Shown piece by piece: positions 40,078 through 49,887 of a stretch of 64,000 nucleotides of DNA. Under the pieces are notes generated by a model. It saw nothing but the letters and a program-made list of their open reading frames with translations, searched no databases and was not told where the DNA came from. Source of the DNA: Haloplanus sp. CK5-1 (GTDB lineage Archaea > Halobacteriota > Halobacteria > Halobacteriales > Haloferacaceae). Numbering within the stretch: the first letter of the stretch is position 1; each line of letters begins with the position of its first letter. The position numbers and the translations under genes were made by a program. The stretch spans positions 186,001-250,000 of the forward strand of contig NZ_CP147505.1 of assembly GCF_037201915.1 (NCBI RefSeq), given 5' to 3'.

Positions 40078-42681
40078 TCAGACGTCGGCGAACATCGCGT
40101 CGAGGAGTTTGTGTTGGGCCTTGCGGACGTGTTGGTGGAACGTCGACGCTCCGATGTCGAGCGACGCGGCCACCTCCTCGCCCGAACGGTGTCGCGGCCA
40201 GTCGAAATAGCCGCCGAAGTAGCCCGCTTCGAGCGCCGCTCGCTGCCGTTCGGTGAGGTCCTCGACGAGCGTCCCCGGGACGCGCTCCGAGGGCGGAGTC
40301 TCCCTGCCAACCTGTCGCTGCCCGTCGATCCGAACGTCCAGATACGTCTCCTGTAGCCTGTCGACGACCCGTCGGACGTTCGTCCCGGGCGGGAACCGAA
40401 TGGTCGCACTGTACGCCCCGTCTTCGATGGTCCCGGCGTCGACGCTCCCGCCGTAGTCCGCGACGATTGACGCCATCGGCGGATCCGAGAGTCGCTGTTC
40501 GAACCGGACCTCGCCGTCCCGGTCGTCGAACGTGCGGACCTCCTTCCACGCCGGACGCCGATCGCGGAGGGCGTTGATCGTCTCCATGGCCCCGTCGGTG
40601 GCCGTGCCGTACAGGAGGTACTCGCCGTCGCCCACCGGCGTCACCCGAGTGACGCTGATCGTGCCCTCGGTCGGAGGCGAGCCGTCCTGCGGGGGCAGGA
40701 GGTTCGGAACCTCGACGTCGAGTTCGACGACTTCGTCGCTCATGAGCGCCCGCTTGCGATCGATCGCGGCGATGGCGTGCCCGATCACGTCGCCCAGTTG
40801 ACCGACGACCGCTCGCTCCTTCTCGGCGAACGCGTCCGATCGCTCCGAGCAGACACACAGGACACCGTAGAACATCCCCTGGTGAACGACCGGAATCGCG
40901 GCGAGGGATCGGTAGCCGAACTCGCGGGCGTCGTCGCGCAACTGCTCTGGGGCGTCCCCCGCGAGGACGTTCCGGGCGATCCGCATCTCGCCGGTCCGAA
41001 CGGCGTCGCCGATCGGTCCCCAGTCGGCCGGATAGCCGGAGCGGTCGGGAACCGGCAGGTCGTCGATGTAGCCGCAGACACCCGCCTCGACGCGTGGCTC
41101 CAGTCGCTGCCCCGAATCGACCGCCCCCATCCAGGCCAGCCGGTAGGAATCCGAGTCGGCCAGTCGATCACACACCACGCGCTCGATCTCGTCGCGGGTG
41201 GACTGTCCGATGGCCGCCTCCGTGATGCCGCGGACGACGTCGTTGAGTTCGTCGAGGGCGGCGAGTTGCTCGCGCTGGCGCTCCAGTTCCCGCTCGTACT
41301 GTCTGCGCTCGGAGATGTCCGTCGCCATCAGGATCGCCCCGTCGAACTCCCCGTCCCGATACACCGGAACCGCACGACCAGTGAAGTACGCCTCTTTCCC
41401 GTAGATCGACTCGAACGGGAAGTCGAACTCGATCGTCTCCCCCTCCTTGAGGCGCTCGAACAACTCCGCCTGTCCCGTCTCGACGATCGACGGCAGTTCG
41501 GTGATGGCCACGCCGACCGCGTCCGACGACTCCATTCGCTCGGGCAGCCCGATTATCTCCTCGGCCCGCGGGTTCTCGTAGGTGATCCGCAACTCCTCGT
41601 CCAGCCGAAACATCCCGAACGGCGCGTTCTCCACCAACTCCTCGTTGAACCGTCGCGCGTCCCGGAGTTCCCGCTCGTACTGTCTGCGCTCGGAGATGTC
41701 CGTCGCCATCAGGATCGCCCCGTCGAACTCCCCGTCCCGATACACCGGAACCGCACGACCAGTGAAGTACGCCTCTTTCCCGTAGATCGACTCGAACGGG
41801 AAGTCGAACTCGATCGTCTCCCCCTCCTTGAGGCGCTCGAACAACTCCGCCTGTCCCGTCTCGACGATCGGCGGCAACTCGCTGATATCGACCCCGATCG
41901 CGCCCGATACGTCCTCACCTTCGGGGAGGCCGACTATCTCCTCGGCCCGCGAGTTCTCGTAGGTGATCCGTAACTCCTCGTCCAGTCGAAATATCCCGAA
42001 CGGCGCGTTCTCCACCAACTCCTCGTTGAACCGGCGGGCGTCCCGGAGTCGGCGTTCCCGCGCCTTCCGGTCCGTGATGTCCCGGACGACACAGACGATA
42101 CCGCCGTCGTCGGCGACGGTCAACGAGAGATCCTGCGGAAACGTCGTTCCGTCCTTCCGTCGACCGAGCGCTTCGCCACGCCACGACCCCGACTCGTAGA
42201 GCGACGGGATGATCTCGTCTTCGAACCGTTCGCGCTCCGCGTCACCGTAACACATCGTCCAGTGTTCACCGCGGAACGCCTCGGCGTCGTCGTATCCGTA
42301 CACGTCGGCGTGCGTCTCGTTGACGTAGGTGTACTCGCCGTCGTCGTCGGTGATGGCGATTCCGTCGATCGCCGACTCCATCACCCGAGCCCGTCGCTCC
42401 AGATCCCGGTCGTGCCGTTCGCCGTCGGTCCCGGTGTCGGGCGCCGCGTCCGTACCGCTCGACGACACATCGTCCGGGGAACGCCACCAGACCCTGGAGT
42501 TGGACCCGGTCGCCTTCGTCCGGAGTTCGCCACGGTCGGAAAGCGTTCGCAACCGCTCGTACACGGTCCGGCGACCGACGTCGAGGGCGTCGGCCACCTC
42601 CGGAGTCGTGAGGGGTTCGTACCGATCGTCGCGCCGGTCGAAGACGGCCAACGTGTCGGCGTAGACGTCCCGCCGAGCCAT
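40078..42681 (-). CDS. Bat-type regulator with PAS, GAF and HTH_10 domains
   Basis: The 867-residue protein begins with a winged helix (residues 1-70), then three PAS units (about 98-205, 214-335, 341-462), a GAF domain (about 480-640), the bacterio-opsin-activator association domain, and a C-terminal HTH_10 (LTERQRAALEAGYFGGYFDWPR). It is a one-component cytosolic regulator likely sensing redox, oxygen or light. PAS2 and PAS3 are tandem copies with a 127-residue period, nearly identical in DNA over about 210 bases. The AACTATGTG box lies about 25 bases upstream. Target genes are not evident from the neighbours. Confidence 0.88.
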   Translation of the reverse strand: MARRDVYADTLAVFDRRDDRYEPLTTPEVADALDVGRRTVYERLRTLSDRGELRTKATGSNSRVWWRSPDDVSSSGTDAAPDTGTDGERHDRDLERRARVMESAIDGIAITDDDGEYTYVNETHADVYGYDDAEAFRGEHWTMCYGDAERERFEDEIIPSLYESGSWRGEALGRRKDGTTFPQDLSLTVADDGGIVCVVRDITDRKARERRLRDARRFNEELVENAPFGIFRLDEELRITYENSRAEEIVGLPEGEDVSGAIGVDISELPPIVETGQAELFERLKEGETIEFDFPFESIYGKEAYFTGRAVPVYRDGEFDGAILMATDISERRQYERELRDARRFNEELVENAPFGMFRLDEELRITYENPRAEEIIGLPERMESSDAVGVAITELPSIVETGQAELFERLKEGETIEFDFPFESIYGKEAYFTGRAVPVYRDGEFDGAILMATDISERRQYERELERQREQLAALDELNDVVRGITEAAIGQSTRDEIERVVCDRLADSDSYRLAWMGAVDSGQRLEPRVEAGVCGYIDDLPVPDRSGYPADWGPIGDAVRTGEMRIARNVLAGDAPEQLRDDAREFGYRSLAAIPVVHQGMFYGVLCVCSERSDAFAEKERAVVGQLGDVIGHAIAAIDRKRALMSDEVVELDVEVPNLLPPQDGSPPTEGTISVTRVTPVGDGEYLLYGTATDGAMETINALRDRRPAWKEVRTFDDRDGEVRFEQRLSDPPMASIVADYGGSVDAGTIEDGAYSATIRFPPGTNVRRVVDRLQETYLDVRIDGQRQVGRETPPSERVPGTLVEDLTERQRAALEAGYFGGYFDWPRHRSGEEVAASLDIGASTFHQHVRKAQHKLLDAMFADV
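41285..41884 (-). repeat. near-identical tandem PAS repeat inside the Bat-type gene
   Basis: Segments 41285-41503 and 41666-41884 are almost the same base for base, offset by 381 bases (127 codons). The repeated unit encodes the second half of PAS2 and PAS3. The identity at silent positions points to recent duplication or gene conversion. Confidence 0.85.
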
Positions 42682-42819
42682 GCGTGTTCATGTTTGCTAT
42701 TACACATAGTTCCATCGACGGAACCACCGACCGTGGCACCCGGCGTCGGCGGCCGCGGCCGACCCGACTCGCACGGCGGCGACACAAGACCTATCGGCCG
42801 GTAACACCGAGGGGCGGGC

Positions 42820-43194
42820 ATGACCGTCGACGTGGATTTCGGGGATGACGGCCTCGTGCCCGCCGTCGCACAGGACGCCGACTCCGGCGATGTGCTGATG
42901 CTGGCGTACGTCTCGCCGGACGCGCTCGAGCGCACCCGCGAGACGGGGCGTGCACACTACTACTCGCGGAGCCGCGACGAACTCTGGGAGAAGGGGGCGA
43001 CGAGCGGCCACACCCAGTCGGTCCGGGAGGTGCGGGTCGACTGCGACGGCGACGCCTTGCTCTACCTGGTCGACCAAGAGGGCGGGGCGTGTCACACCGG
43101 CTACCGCTCCTGTTTCTACCGGACCACCGACGGCGAGACGGTCGGGGAACGGGTGTTCGACCCGGACGAGGTGTACGCGGACGGGGACGGATGA
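42820..43194 (+). CDS. hisI: phosphoribosyl-AMP cyclohydrolase
   Basis: The 124-residue metalloenzyme opens the purine ring of PR-AMP in histidine synthesis. Signatures are [30 protein letters not shown] and the metal-binding [28 protein letters not shown] with its cysteines and aspartates. It is the cyclohydrolase alone, not fused to HisE. A GACCTATC box lies about 28 bases ahead. The next gene overlaps its stop by ATGA. Confidence 0.95.
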   Translation: MTVDVDFGDDGLVPAVAQDADSGDVLMLAYVSPDALERTRETGRAHYYSRSRDELWEKGATSGHTQSVREVRVDCDGDALLYLVDQEGGACHTGYRSCFYRTTDGETVGERVFDPDEVYADGDG

Positions 43195-44315
43195 AGGGAG
43201 CCGAGGCCGACGGCGACACCGACCCGGCGGCGGCGCTCCGGGCCGCGCGGTCGGACGTGGCCGACGCCCGCGCTGCCGTCGAGGACCACGGCGAGGAGCG
43301 CCTGCAGGCGGTGCGGACGGCGTACCGCGAGGCGACCGACCTGCTCGACCGATACGAGGGGCGGGCGACCGGCACCGGCGACTTCGCCGCGTTCGTCGAG
43401 TTCCAAGAGGCGTTCGTCGAACTGGTCGAAGGGTTGGACGACGACCTGCCGGCCCGTGACGCATTCGAAGCGGCCAACGACATCCTCGATCAGCGCCGAC
43501 TCGGCGAGGACGACTTCGAGCGCGCCCGCGAGGCACTCGACCCGGCGGCAGACCGGGTCGCCCTGCTCTCGGAGCGGGCGGCGGCCGAGGAGCGCCGGGA
43601 GGCGGCCCGCCGCGACGCCCGGCAACGGCTCCGCGACCTGACCGACCGGATCGAGTATCTGGAGCGACTGCGACGACTGGGCGAGGCCGACCTCGACGCG
43701 CCCGTCGAGCGCCTGCGCGATCCGGTCGAGTCGTACAACGAGGCGGTCGAGGCGGCGTGGACGACGTTCAAGCGGGAGGCGAGCGCCCGCGAGGTGTTCC
43801 GCGTCGTCGAGGCGAGCGAGGCGTACCCGCTCGCCGCGTTCCGCCGGCCGCCACCGGAGCTCCGCGAGTACGTGACGACGTACGCGGCCGGCGAGGAGTC
43901 GATCCCGACGCTCCTGACGTACGCCGACTACTCGTCGTCGAAGCTCTCACACTACGTCGACGACCCCGCGGCGCTCCGGACGCGCGTCGCGACCCACCGG
44001 ACGTATCTCGAACGGCTGGACGCCGACCCGTTGACGGTGGACTGGCCGCCGCCGGCGGCGGGGACGCTCCGGCACCGCGCCGGGGAACTCGTCTCGGTTA
44101 CGGCCCGGTTCGCCCCGGACGACGTCGTCGCCGCGGCGCGACGCCTCCGGACCCTGCCCGACGAGGTGGCGTACGGCCGCCTCCGGGAGACGGCGATGGC
44201 CCGCGACGAGTTGGACGACACGGAGCGCGAGCGATTGGCCGAGGGCGCGGTCGAGTCGGAACTGGAAGAGGCACGGGCGGAGCGCGAACGTCTCGAGGCG
44301 GCACTCGACGGTTAA
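43191..44315 (+). CDS. DUF7118-like coiled-coil protein
   Basis: The 374-residue protein is largely helical with heptad-like Leu/Ala spacing and very high Arg and Glu content, so long coiled coils are expected. It has no enzyme motif and no membrane segment. It resembles a family of haloarchaeal proteins usually found beside hisI (DUF7118), whose function is unknown. ATG 43191 is fixed by the overlap with hisI, and its stop overlaps that of the convergent glmM-like gene at TTAA. Coupled translation with hisI suggests co-expression, not necessarily a histidine role. Confidence 0.7.
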   Translation: MKGAEADGDTDPAAALRAARSDVADARAAVEDHGEERLQAVRTAYREATDLLDRYEGRATGTGDFAAFVEFQEAFVELVEGLDDDLPARDAFEAANDILDQRRLGEDDFERAREALDPAADRVALLSERAAAEERREAARRDARQRLRDLTDRIEYLERLRRLGEADLDAPVERLRDPVESYNEAVEAAWTTFKREASAREVFRVVEASEAYPLAAFRRPPPELREYVTTYAAGEESIPTLLTYADYSSSKLSHYVDDPAALRTRVATHRTYLERLDADPLTVDWPPPAAGTLRHRAGELVSVTARFAPDDVVAAARRLRTLPDEVAYGRLRETAMARDELDDTERERLAEGAVESELEEARAERERLEAALDG

Positions 44316-45670
44316 CGCGCCGCTTCGAGGTGGTCGCGGAGGTCGGCCGCGAGGTCGGCCGCGCGCGACTCGTCGCGGGCCTCGGCGTAGATTCGGACCT
44401 TCGGTTCGGTGCCACTGGGCCGGACGAGCACCCACGCGTCGCCGTAGTCGAGGCGGTAGCCGTCGGTCGTGTCCAGATCGGCGTCCGCATCGCGGGCGTA
44501 CGCCGCGGCGGCGTCGAGGAGGTCGTCGAGTTCGTCGCCGTCGTAGGCGATGTCCGCCCGGACGAGGTGGTAGTCGGTGTAGGGGGCGACCACCTCGCTC
44601 GTCGGCGCGTCGGCGCGGGCGAGGCGTTCGAGGAACTTCGCGGCGGTGTACGCGCCGTCGCGGGTCAGGCGGTAGTCGGGGAAGAAGACGCCGCCGTTGC
44701 CCTCGCCGGCGACGGGGACGTGGTCGCCGGCCCGACGGCGCTCGCGGATCCGCGTCACGATGTGCGCCGAGCCGATGGGGGTGAGGTCGAGGGTCGCACC
44801 GGCGGCGCCGACCACGTCGACCAACCGCTGTGAAACGTTGACCGCGGCGACGACGACGTCGTCCGCGGCGACGTGTGCGTCCACGAGCGCCGCGAGCGAG
44901 GCGTCGCCGTCGACGAACGCGCCACGCTCGTCCACGAAGATGGCGCGGTCGGCGTCGCCGTCGTGTGCGATCCCCACGTCGGCGTCGCTCGATCGGACGA
45001 GTCGCCGGAGTTCGTCGAGGTTCCCGGCGACGGGTTCCGGGTCGCGCCCGGGGAAGTGCCCATCCGGATCGGCGTTGACCGTACGGACCGCACAGCCGAG
45101 TTCGCGGAAGAAGTCGGGCGACACCAGCGCGCCAGCGCCGTGGCCGGGGTCGAGCGCGACGGTGAGGTCGGCGGCGGCGACGGCCTCGCGGTCGACGCCG
45201 TCGAGGAGGTCCGCGCGGTAGTCGGCGTTGATGCCGTCGACGCTCCGAACCGTCCCCACGTCGTCCCACCGCACGGTGGGGGCGACCCCGTCGTCGACGG
45301 CCGACTCGACGCGTTCGTACCCGTCGACCGAGAGTTCCGTGCCGTCGTCGCCGAGGAGTTTGATCCCGTTGTACTGCGGGGGGTTGTGGGAGGCGGTGAG
45401 GTGGATGGCGGGTACACCCTCGGCCTCGCAGTAGTAGGCGACGCCGGGCGTGGGGACGACGCCGAGGCGGTCCACGTCTACCCCGGCGCTCGCGGCGGTC
45501 CCCGCGACGACGTTCGCGAGGGGCTCGCCCGAGAGACGGGTGTCGCGCCCGATGGCGATCCGGTCGGCGTCCCAGACGGCCGTCGCTGCGCTCGCGATCC
45601 GGCGGACGAGGTCCGGAGTGAACTCCTCGCCGACGACCCCGCGCGTGCCGCTGGACCCGAACAGTTGCAT
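44312..45670 (-). CDS. glmM: phosphoglucosamine/phosphohexomutase, GlmM-like
   Basis: The 452-residue alpha-D-phosphohexomutase family enzyme has the phosphoserine loop [11 protein letters not shown], metal loop DGDADRAIF, sugar loop [11 protein letters not shown] and phosphate-binding loop [15 protein letters not shown]. The length and GSSGTRG start fit archaeal GlmM, which supplies glucosamine-1-phosphate for UDP-GlcNAc used in N-glycosylation. Glucose or mannose phosphate use cannot be ruled out. A TATA-like ATTTGTG lies 28 bases upstream. It is convergent with the coiled-coil gene. Confidence 0.85.
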   Translation of the reverse strand: MQLFGSSGTRGVVGEEFTPDLVRRIASAATAVWDADRIAIGRDTRLSGEPLANVVAGTAASAGVDVDRLGVVPTPGVAYYCEAEGVPAIHLTASHNPPQYNGIKLLGDDGTELSVDGYERVESAVDDGVAPTVRWDDVGTVRSVDGINADYRADLLDGVDREAVAAADLTVALDPGHGAGALVSPDFFRELGCAVRTVNADPDGHFPGRDPEPVAGNLDELRRLVRSSDADVGIAHDGDADRAIFVDERGAFVDGDASLAALVDAHVAADDVVVAAVNVSQRLVDVVGAAGATLDLTPIGSAHIVTRIRERRRAGDHVPVAGEGNGGVFFPDYRLTRDGAYTAAKFLERLARADAPTSEVVAPYTDYHLVRADIAYDGDELDDLLDAAAAYARDADADLDTTDGYRLDYGDAWVLVRPSGTEPKVRIYAEARDESRAADLAADLRDHLEAAR

Positions 45671-45758
45671 CGACTGGGGGTCGTCGTGCGGGGCACAAAT
45701 CCGTTGCGACCGCGCGCCGTCGGCATCACCGCGGCGAGCCTGCGGCTCGCGGTCGGAG

Positions 45759-45766
45759 GCTTTAGG
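45759..45766 (+). promoter_or_regulatory. TATA-like box of hisA
   Basis: GCTTTAGG is centred 28 bases before ATG 45790. Confidence 0.5.
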
Positions 45767-45789
45767 CCGCCGCCCGACCCACGCCCGCT

Positions 45790-46512
45790 ATGACGCAGTT
45801 CCCGGAGTTCGAAGTCGTCCCCGCGGTCGACATGCAGGACGGCGAGGTGGTGCAGTTGGTGCAGGGCGAGCGGGGGACCGAGACGCGCTACGGCGACCCG
45901 GTCGACGCCGCGCGACGGTGGGTCGACGCCGGTGCGCGCACCCTCCACCTGGTCGACCTCGACGGGGCCTTCGAGGGGGAGCGAGCGAACGCGGCGGCAG
46001 TGGAGGCCGTCGTCGACGCGGTGGACGTCCCGATCCAACTCGGTGGCGGCATCCGCACCGCCGAGGACGCAGTGGGACTGCTCGACCGGGGCGTCGACCG
46101 CGTGATCCTCGGGACGGCCGCCGTCGAACGGCCGGAGATCGTCGCGGAGATCAGCGAGCAGCGACCGGGGAGCGTGGTCGTGAGCCTCGACGCGAAGGGC
46201 GACGAAGTGGTCGTCTCGGGGTGGACCGAGGGCACCGGCCTCGACCCCGTCGACGCCGCACGGCGGTACGCGGATCTGGGCGCGGCGGGCATCCTCTTCA
46301 CCGACGTCGACGTCGAGGGGAAGCTGTCGGGGGTGCGGGCCGAGCGCATCGAGCGACTCGCCGACGCCGTCGACGTGCCGGTGATCGCCAGCGGCGGCGT
46401 CGCGACGCTCGACGACGTGCGCGCGTGCCGCGAGGCGGGCGCGGCGGCGGTGGTCGTCGGCACCGCACTGTACGAGGGGGCCTTCACCCTCGACGCGGCG
46501 ATGGGCGTGTAG
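45790..46512 (+). CDS. hisA: ProFAR isomerase (HisA)
   Basis: The 240-residue TIM-barrel enzyme isomerises ProFAR in histidine synthesis. The two catalytic aspartates are in [15 protein letters not shown] and [11 protein letters not shown]. The phosphate-binding turns are LGGGIRT and [11 protein letters not shown]. Length is family-typical. It lies 41 bases before hisB on the same strand. Confidence 0.95.
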   Translation: MTQFPEFEVVPAVDMQDGEVVQLVQGERGTETRYGDPVDAARRWVDAGARTLHLVDLDGAFEGERANAAAVEAVVDAVDVPIQLGGGIRTAEDAVGLLDRGVDRVILGTAAVERPEIVAEISEQRPGSVVVSLDAKGDEVVVSGWTEGTGLDPVDAARRYADLGAAGILFTDVDVEGKLSGVRAERIERLADAVDVPVIASGGVATLDDVRACREAGAAAVVVGTALYEGAFTLDAAMGV

Positions 46513-46553
46513 CCGGGCGCAACCGACTTAGGCACGCCGCGAGAGGGTCGGAC

Positions 46554-47138
46554 ATGGACCGCACCGCCGCGCGAAGCCGCGAGACAGCGGAGACGACCAT
46601 CGACCTGACACTCGACGTGGACGGCGAGGGCGACGCCCGCGTCGACACCGGTATCGGCTTCTACGACCACATGCTCGAATCGTTCGCCAAGCACGGCCTG
46701 TTCGACCTGACGGTGGAGTGTGACGGCGACCTGGACATCGACGACCACCACACCGTCGAGGACGTCGCCCTCGTCCTCGGCGGGGCGTTCGAGGAGGCGT
46801 TGGGCGACAAGCGAGGGATCCGCCGCTTCGCCGACCGTCGCGTCCCCCTCGACGAGGCCGTCGCCTCGGTGGTCGTCGACGTGAGCGGCCGACCCCTGTT
46901 CCGGTTCGACGGCGAGTTCTCCGAGGAACGCGTGGGCGACTTTACGAGCGTCATGGCACGCCACTTCGCACGCTCCCTGTCGACCGAGGCGGGACTCACC
47001 TGCCACGCCGAAGTGACGGGCGAGAACGCCCATCACGAGGTGGAGGCGCTGTTCAAGGCACTCGCGCGCTGTCTCGACGACGCCACGCGGATCGACGAGC
47101 GGCGATCCGACACGCCGAGCACGAAAGGCGAGCTCTGA
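46554..47138 (+). CDS. hisB: imidazoleglycerol-phosphate dehydratase
   Basis: The 194-residue Mn-dependent enzyme has [18 protein letters not shown] and [16 protein letters not shown], then the repeated His region [19 protein letters not shown]. It is the single-function archaeal form. ATG 46554 is chosen because ACTTAGG (46526-46532) lies about 26 bases ahead and the N-terminus then matches the family. Confidence 0.95.
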   Translation: MDRTAARSRETAETTIDLTLDVDGEGDARVDTGIGFYDHMLESFAKHGLFDLTVECDGDLDIDDHHTVEDVALVLGGAFEEALGDKRGIRRFADRRVPLDEAVASVVVDVSGRPLFRFDGEFSEERVGDFTSVMARHFARSLSTEAGLTCHAEVTGENAHHEVEALFKALARCLDDATRIDERRSDTPSTKGEL

Positions 47139-47221
47139 GCGGGACGGGAATACGATGCTTGTCGTATATTTGTTCGACGACCGTCGTTAGTTATTTGCCT
47201 TCGGGCGTGGAGCCGGCGGGT

Positions 47222-47497
47222 ATGCAGACGTTCGAAACGCTAGACAGCGACACCTCGAAGCTCGTCGTGTTGTACCTCCAGCGCGTCGGCGACGCGACGC
47301 CGGACCGGATCGCGGATAGGCTCCGACTCCCGCTGATGACCGTGTTGGCGACCGTCCGGTATCTGGAAAAGGAGGGGATCGTCCGGCGGCTGGCGGGGTC
47401 GGACCGGGTCGTACTGGCCGACCACGACGCCGCACACCCGGGTCGACGGGAGCGCGCCGGGGCGGCTTCGTCCCGACCGGCCTCGGTGCCGAGGTAG
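47222..47497 (+). CDS. small winged-helix protein
   Basis: The 91-residue protein has a clear winged-helix pattern: TSKLVVLYLQRVGDATPDRIADRLRLPLMTVLATVRYLEKEGIVRRL in two parts with the recognition helix at LMTVLATVRYLEK. The tail is basic and disordered. It resembles a common family of short haloarchaeal HTH proteins of unknown target. GTTATTTG lies about 29 bases before the ATG. It is convergent with the amine oxidase gene, so it could regulate the amine genes, but nothing in the sequence proves that. Confidence 0.65.
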   Translation: MQTFETLDSDTSKLVVLYLQRVGDATPDRIADRLRLPLMTVLATVRYLEKEGIVRRLAGSDRVVLADHDAAHPGRRERAGAASSRPASVPR

Positions 47498-47570
47498 TCG
47501 AGGGGGTCGCCCACTGCGACGGCCCGCGTTCGGTGTCGAGACCGGCGAACGTGTGGTCGGCGTGGACGAC

Positions 47571-49583
47571 TCAGTCGTCGGCCGCGACGTCGTCCGGGTC
47601 GTCGTACTTCTGCTCGCGGCGCTGCTGAACGTCCTTGATCGCGTGTTCCGGCGGCACGTCCATCGAGGGGTTCTCGTCGAAGAAGTTCACCGGCTCCAGC
47701 TTGAACCCGGAGATGCGGGCCGGGAGGATCGGCCAGTCCTCGGGTCGGGTGATGTGGTTGACGCCGAGGGTGTACCAGAGGACGAGGTCCTCGCCGTCGA
47801 GGGACCGATCGGCCTCGGTCCACGCGGGCAGGCCGTCACCGCCGGGGTTCTGGTTCGGATACTCGCCGGCGGGGAACCGTTCGTCCTCGTCGTACGGCGT
47901 CGCCCAGATGTGGTTGTCGATGAACGTCGACCGCTCGTGAACGCTCGATCCGGGCTGTGCACACGCCTCGACGTTCTCGCCGGGCATGAGTTTGTAGCCG
48001 GTCGGCTTGTCGAGTTTGTTCGTCTCGTTGGGGTTCACCACCTGCCAGTACCGGCCCTTGTGGGGGTCGGTGAGTTCCTGTGCCTCCTGTTCGCTCTTCA
48101 GTTGCGTCCGCTCGGCGTAGAAGGCCTGTCCCGCCGGATTCAGATCGGTGTCCTCGCCCGGCCACTCGTTTTGTACGCCGTCGGGACCCACCGGCACCGT
48201 CTGGTTCTCGACGCGGTAGAGTTCGTTCTCTCCGCCGTCGACGTCCATGTCCAGTCGGAAGTTGAAGAAGTGCTGGTGGATCATGCCCTTGACCCCGGGT
48301 GCCAGCATCTCCGCGAAGCCGGAGGCGTCCTCGCCGGGGGCGACCAGTCCGTTGCTGTCCACACCGGTCAGCCGGACCTGTCCCTCCATCGACCCGTCCT
48401 GGTAGAGATACCAGTTGAACTGGTAGTCGTAGTTGCCAACGGTGGCGACGAAGGAGATGACGAGTCGGCGGTTCCGACGCACTTCCGTGTTCTCGGTCCG
48501 CCAGTTGGTGTGTTTCCAGAGGGTACCGTAGTCCTCCTCGTGGAGACAGACCGCGTTGGGAATGGTGTTCACTTCGCCGTCGGTGTCGTTCATCACCGCG
48601 TCGAAGTAGTGCATGTACCCCAGGCAGTCACAGCCCTCGGTCAGCGAGTTCGCCAGCCGACCGATGTTGTACTCGCCGACGTCGAAGGCGTTTTTCCAGT
48701 TGTGGTTCGGATCCCGTTCGCCGTACGGGACGGCCATCTCCGCACACGACGCGCGGTTGATGATACTGCGGACCTCGCCGTCGTCCTCGTAGCCGACGTC
48801 GTGGAGGACCAGTCCTTCCCGTTGTGTCCAGCCGACGCGGAGGTGCCAGTTCTGCCACTCGACCTTCCGGCCCTCGATGGACCAGCTCGGCCCCTCGGGC
48901 TGGTCGACGTTGTAGGGTTTCAGATCCGTTCGCAGGTCGCGGTCCTCGGCCCGATACGGCGCGTCTTCGAGGTTGTCGACGACGTTCGACTCCGTCACGC
49001 CGTTGTCGACCACCTCGACGACCTCCATGTCGTCGAGGTCGACCCAAACGTGCACCCCGTCGATGGGTCGAGCGTAGCCGTTGTCCTCCTCGCTCGTCCG
49101 GATCCACGTCATCCCGTGGGCCAACCGTCGGTCGGTGTCGACCCCGTCCGGGACGAAGTGGTGACCGGCGGACCACGGGTCGACGATGGCGAGATCGAAG
49201 TTCTCGACGCCGCGTTTCGCGACGGCCTCCCGCCACTCCTCGTTCGCCTTCACCGTCTCCTCACACACGTCGAACTCCTCAAGGGTGATCGATGGCTGGG
49301 CGCCTTCGACCTCCTCCCACGAGATCAGTTCCGCGTCGTCGAGCGACACGACCGCCTCGTAGGTGGTCTTCTCGACCGGATCTCGGAGGATAGCGAAGGC
49401 GCGTCGGGCCACCGACGTGTCGTCGCCCCGCAGTTCGTCCTTCGACGGTTCGTCGAGGACGATCTTCACGTAGCGAGTCGGTTCGTCGACCCGTGTCTCC
49501 AGTATTTCGCGTGCAGCCTCGATTTCCTCGGGTGCGAGGGGATCGAGTGGGTGATCGACCGCGGATTCCATCTCTGTCGCCAT
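47571..49583 (-). CDS. copper/topaquinone amine oxidase (first)
   Basis: The 670-residue primary-amine oxidase turns amines into aldehydes with release of ammonia and peroxide. Tyr385 in GNYDY is the topaquinone precursor; His436, His438 and His610 are the copper ligands; Asp328 in YFDAVMND is the catalytic base. There is no signal peptide, so it is cytosolic. ATG 49583 is chosen because CTATTTGG (49611-49618) lies 30 bases ahead, while an earlier ATG would fall in that box. It is divergent from the ABC importer and about two-thirds identical by eye to the oxidase at 54335. Confidence 0.92.
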   Translation of the reverse strand: MATEMESAVDHPLDPLAPEEIEAAREILETRVDEPTRYVKIVLDEPSKDELRGDDTSVARRAFAILRDPVEKTTYEAVVSLDDAELISWEEVEGAQPSITLEEFDVCEETVKANEEWREAVAKRGVENFDLAIVDPWSAGHHFVPDGVDTDRRLAHGMTWIRTSEEDNGYARPIDGVHVWVDLDDMEVVEVVDNGVTESNVVDNLEDAPYRAEDRDLRTDLKPYNVDQPEGPSWSIEGRKVEWQNWHLRVGWTQREGLVLHDVGYEDDGEVRSIINRASCAEMAVPYGERDPNHNWKNAFDVGEYNIGRLANSLTEGCDCLGYMHYFDAVMNDTDGEVNTIPNAVCLHEEDYGTLWKHTNWRTENTEVRRNRRLVISFVATVGNYDYQFNWYLYQDGSMEGQVRLTGVDSNGLVAPGEDASGFAEMLAPGVKGMIHQHFFNFRLDMDVDGGENELYRVENQTVPVGPDGVQNEWPGEDTDLNPAGQAFYAERTQLKSEQEAQELTDPHKGRYWQVVNPNETNKLDKPTGYKLMPGENVEACAQPGSSVHERSTFIDNHIWATPYDEDERFPAGEYPNQNPGGDGLPAWTEADRSLDGEDLVLWYTLGVNHITRPEDWPILPARISGFKLEPVNFFDENPSMDVPPEHAIKDVQQRREQKYDDPDDVAADD

Positions 49584-49610
49584 TACAGTATCGTGTCTTA
49601 ACCCCCTGAC

Positions 49611-49618
49611 CAAATAGC
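49611..49618 (-). promoter_or_regulatory. TATA box of the first amine oxidase
   Basis: CTATTTGG lies about 30 bases before ATG 49583 and decides the start. The shared TCGTTCATACA and the palindrome lie just upstream of it. Confidence 0.65.
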
Positions 49619-49621
49619 TTT

Positions 49622-49632
49622 TCGTTCATACA
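49622..49632. promoter_or_regulatory. shared element, copy 1
   Basis: TCGTTCATACA occurs here and again at 54137-54147, in the two divergent promoter regions of the amine module. An exact 11-base match in two A/T-rich promoters of the same pathway suggests a common regulator site. Confidence 0.45.
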
Positions 49633-49640
49633 ATAGGTGT

Positions 49641-49664
49641 CCGAATGTGTGATCATACATTTGG
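49641..49664. promoter_or_regulatory. 24-base inverted repeat, operator candidate
   Basis: Half-sites CCGAATGTGTGA and TCATACATTTGG match at 10 of 12 positions as an inverted repeat with no spacer. The site lies between the oxidase promoter and the importer promoter and contains TCATACA, also present in the shared element. A dimeric regulator could bind here. Confidence 0.5.
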
Positions 49665-49808
49665 ATTTCGTCCGGAACAACTCCGAGTGACACAGTTCGT
49701 GGCGGGGGTGGTCCGCCGCGTCGGGGAGTGCTTCGTCGTCCCGGAGTGCGCAGTGACACCGCGTCCCCAGACGTTACGCCGGACGGGGGCACGTTGCGCC
49801 GTTCGGTA

Positions 49809-49816
49809 ACTATAAG
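49809..49816 (+). promoter_or_regulatory. TATA-like box of the importer operon
   Basis: ACTATAAG lies about 76 bases before ATG 49888, so a leader of some 50 bases is implied. The other A/T-rich site nearer the start gives poorer spacing. Confidence 0.4.
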
Positions 49817-49887
49817 TGCGGAACGGAAATACACCCAGCCGACTCGGACAACAAACACCTAACTATCGTCCAAATTAGTTAAGAACT

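Noticed and set aside
49584-49613. Upstream ATG of the first amine oxidase
   Set aside because: It falls within the TATA box that fits the ATG at 49583, so the longer form would lack a promoter.
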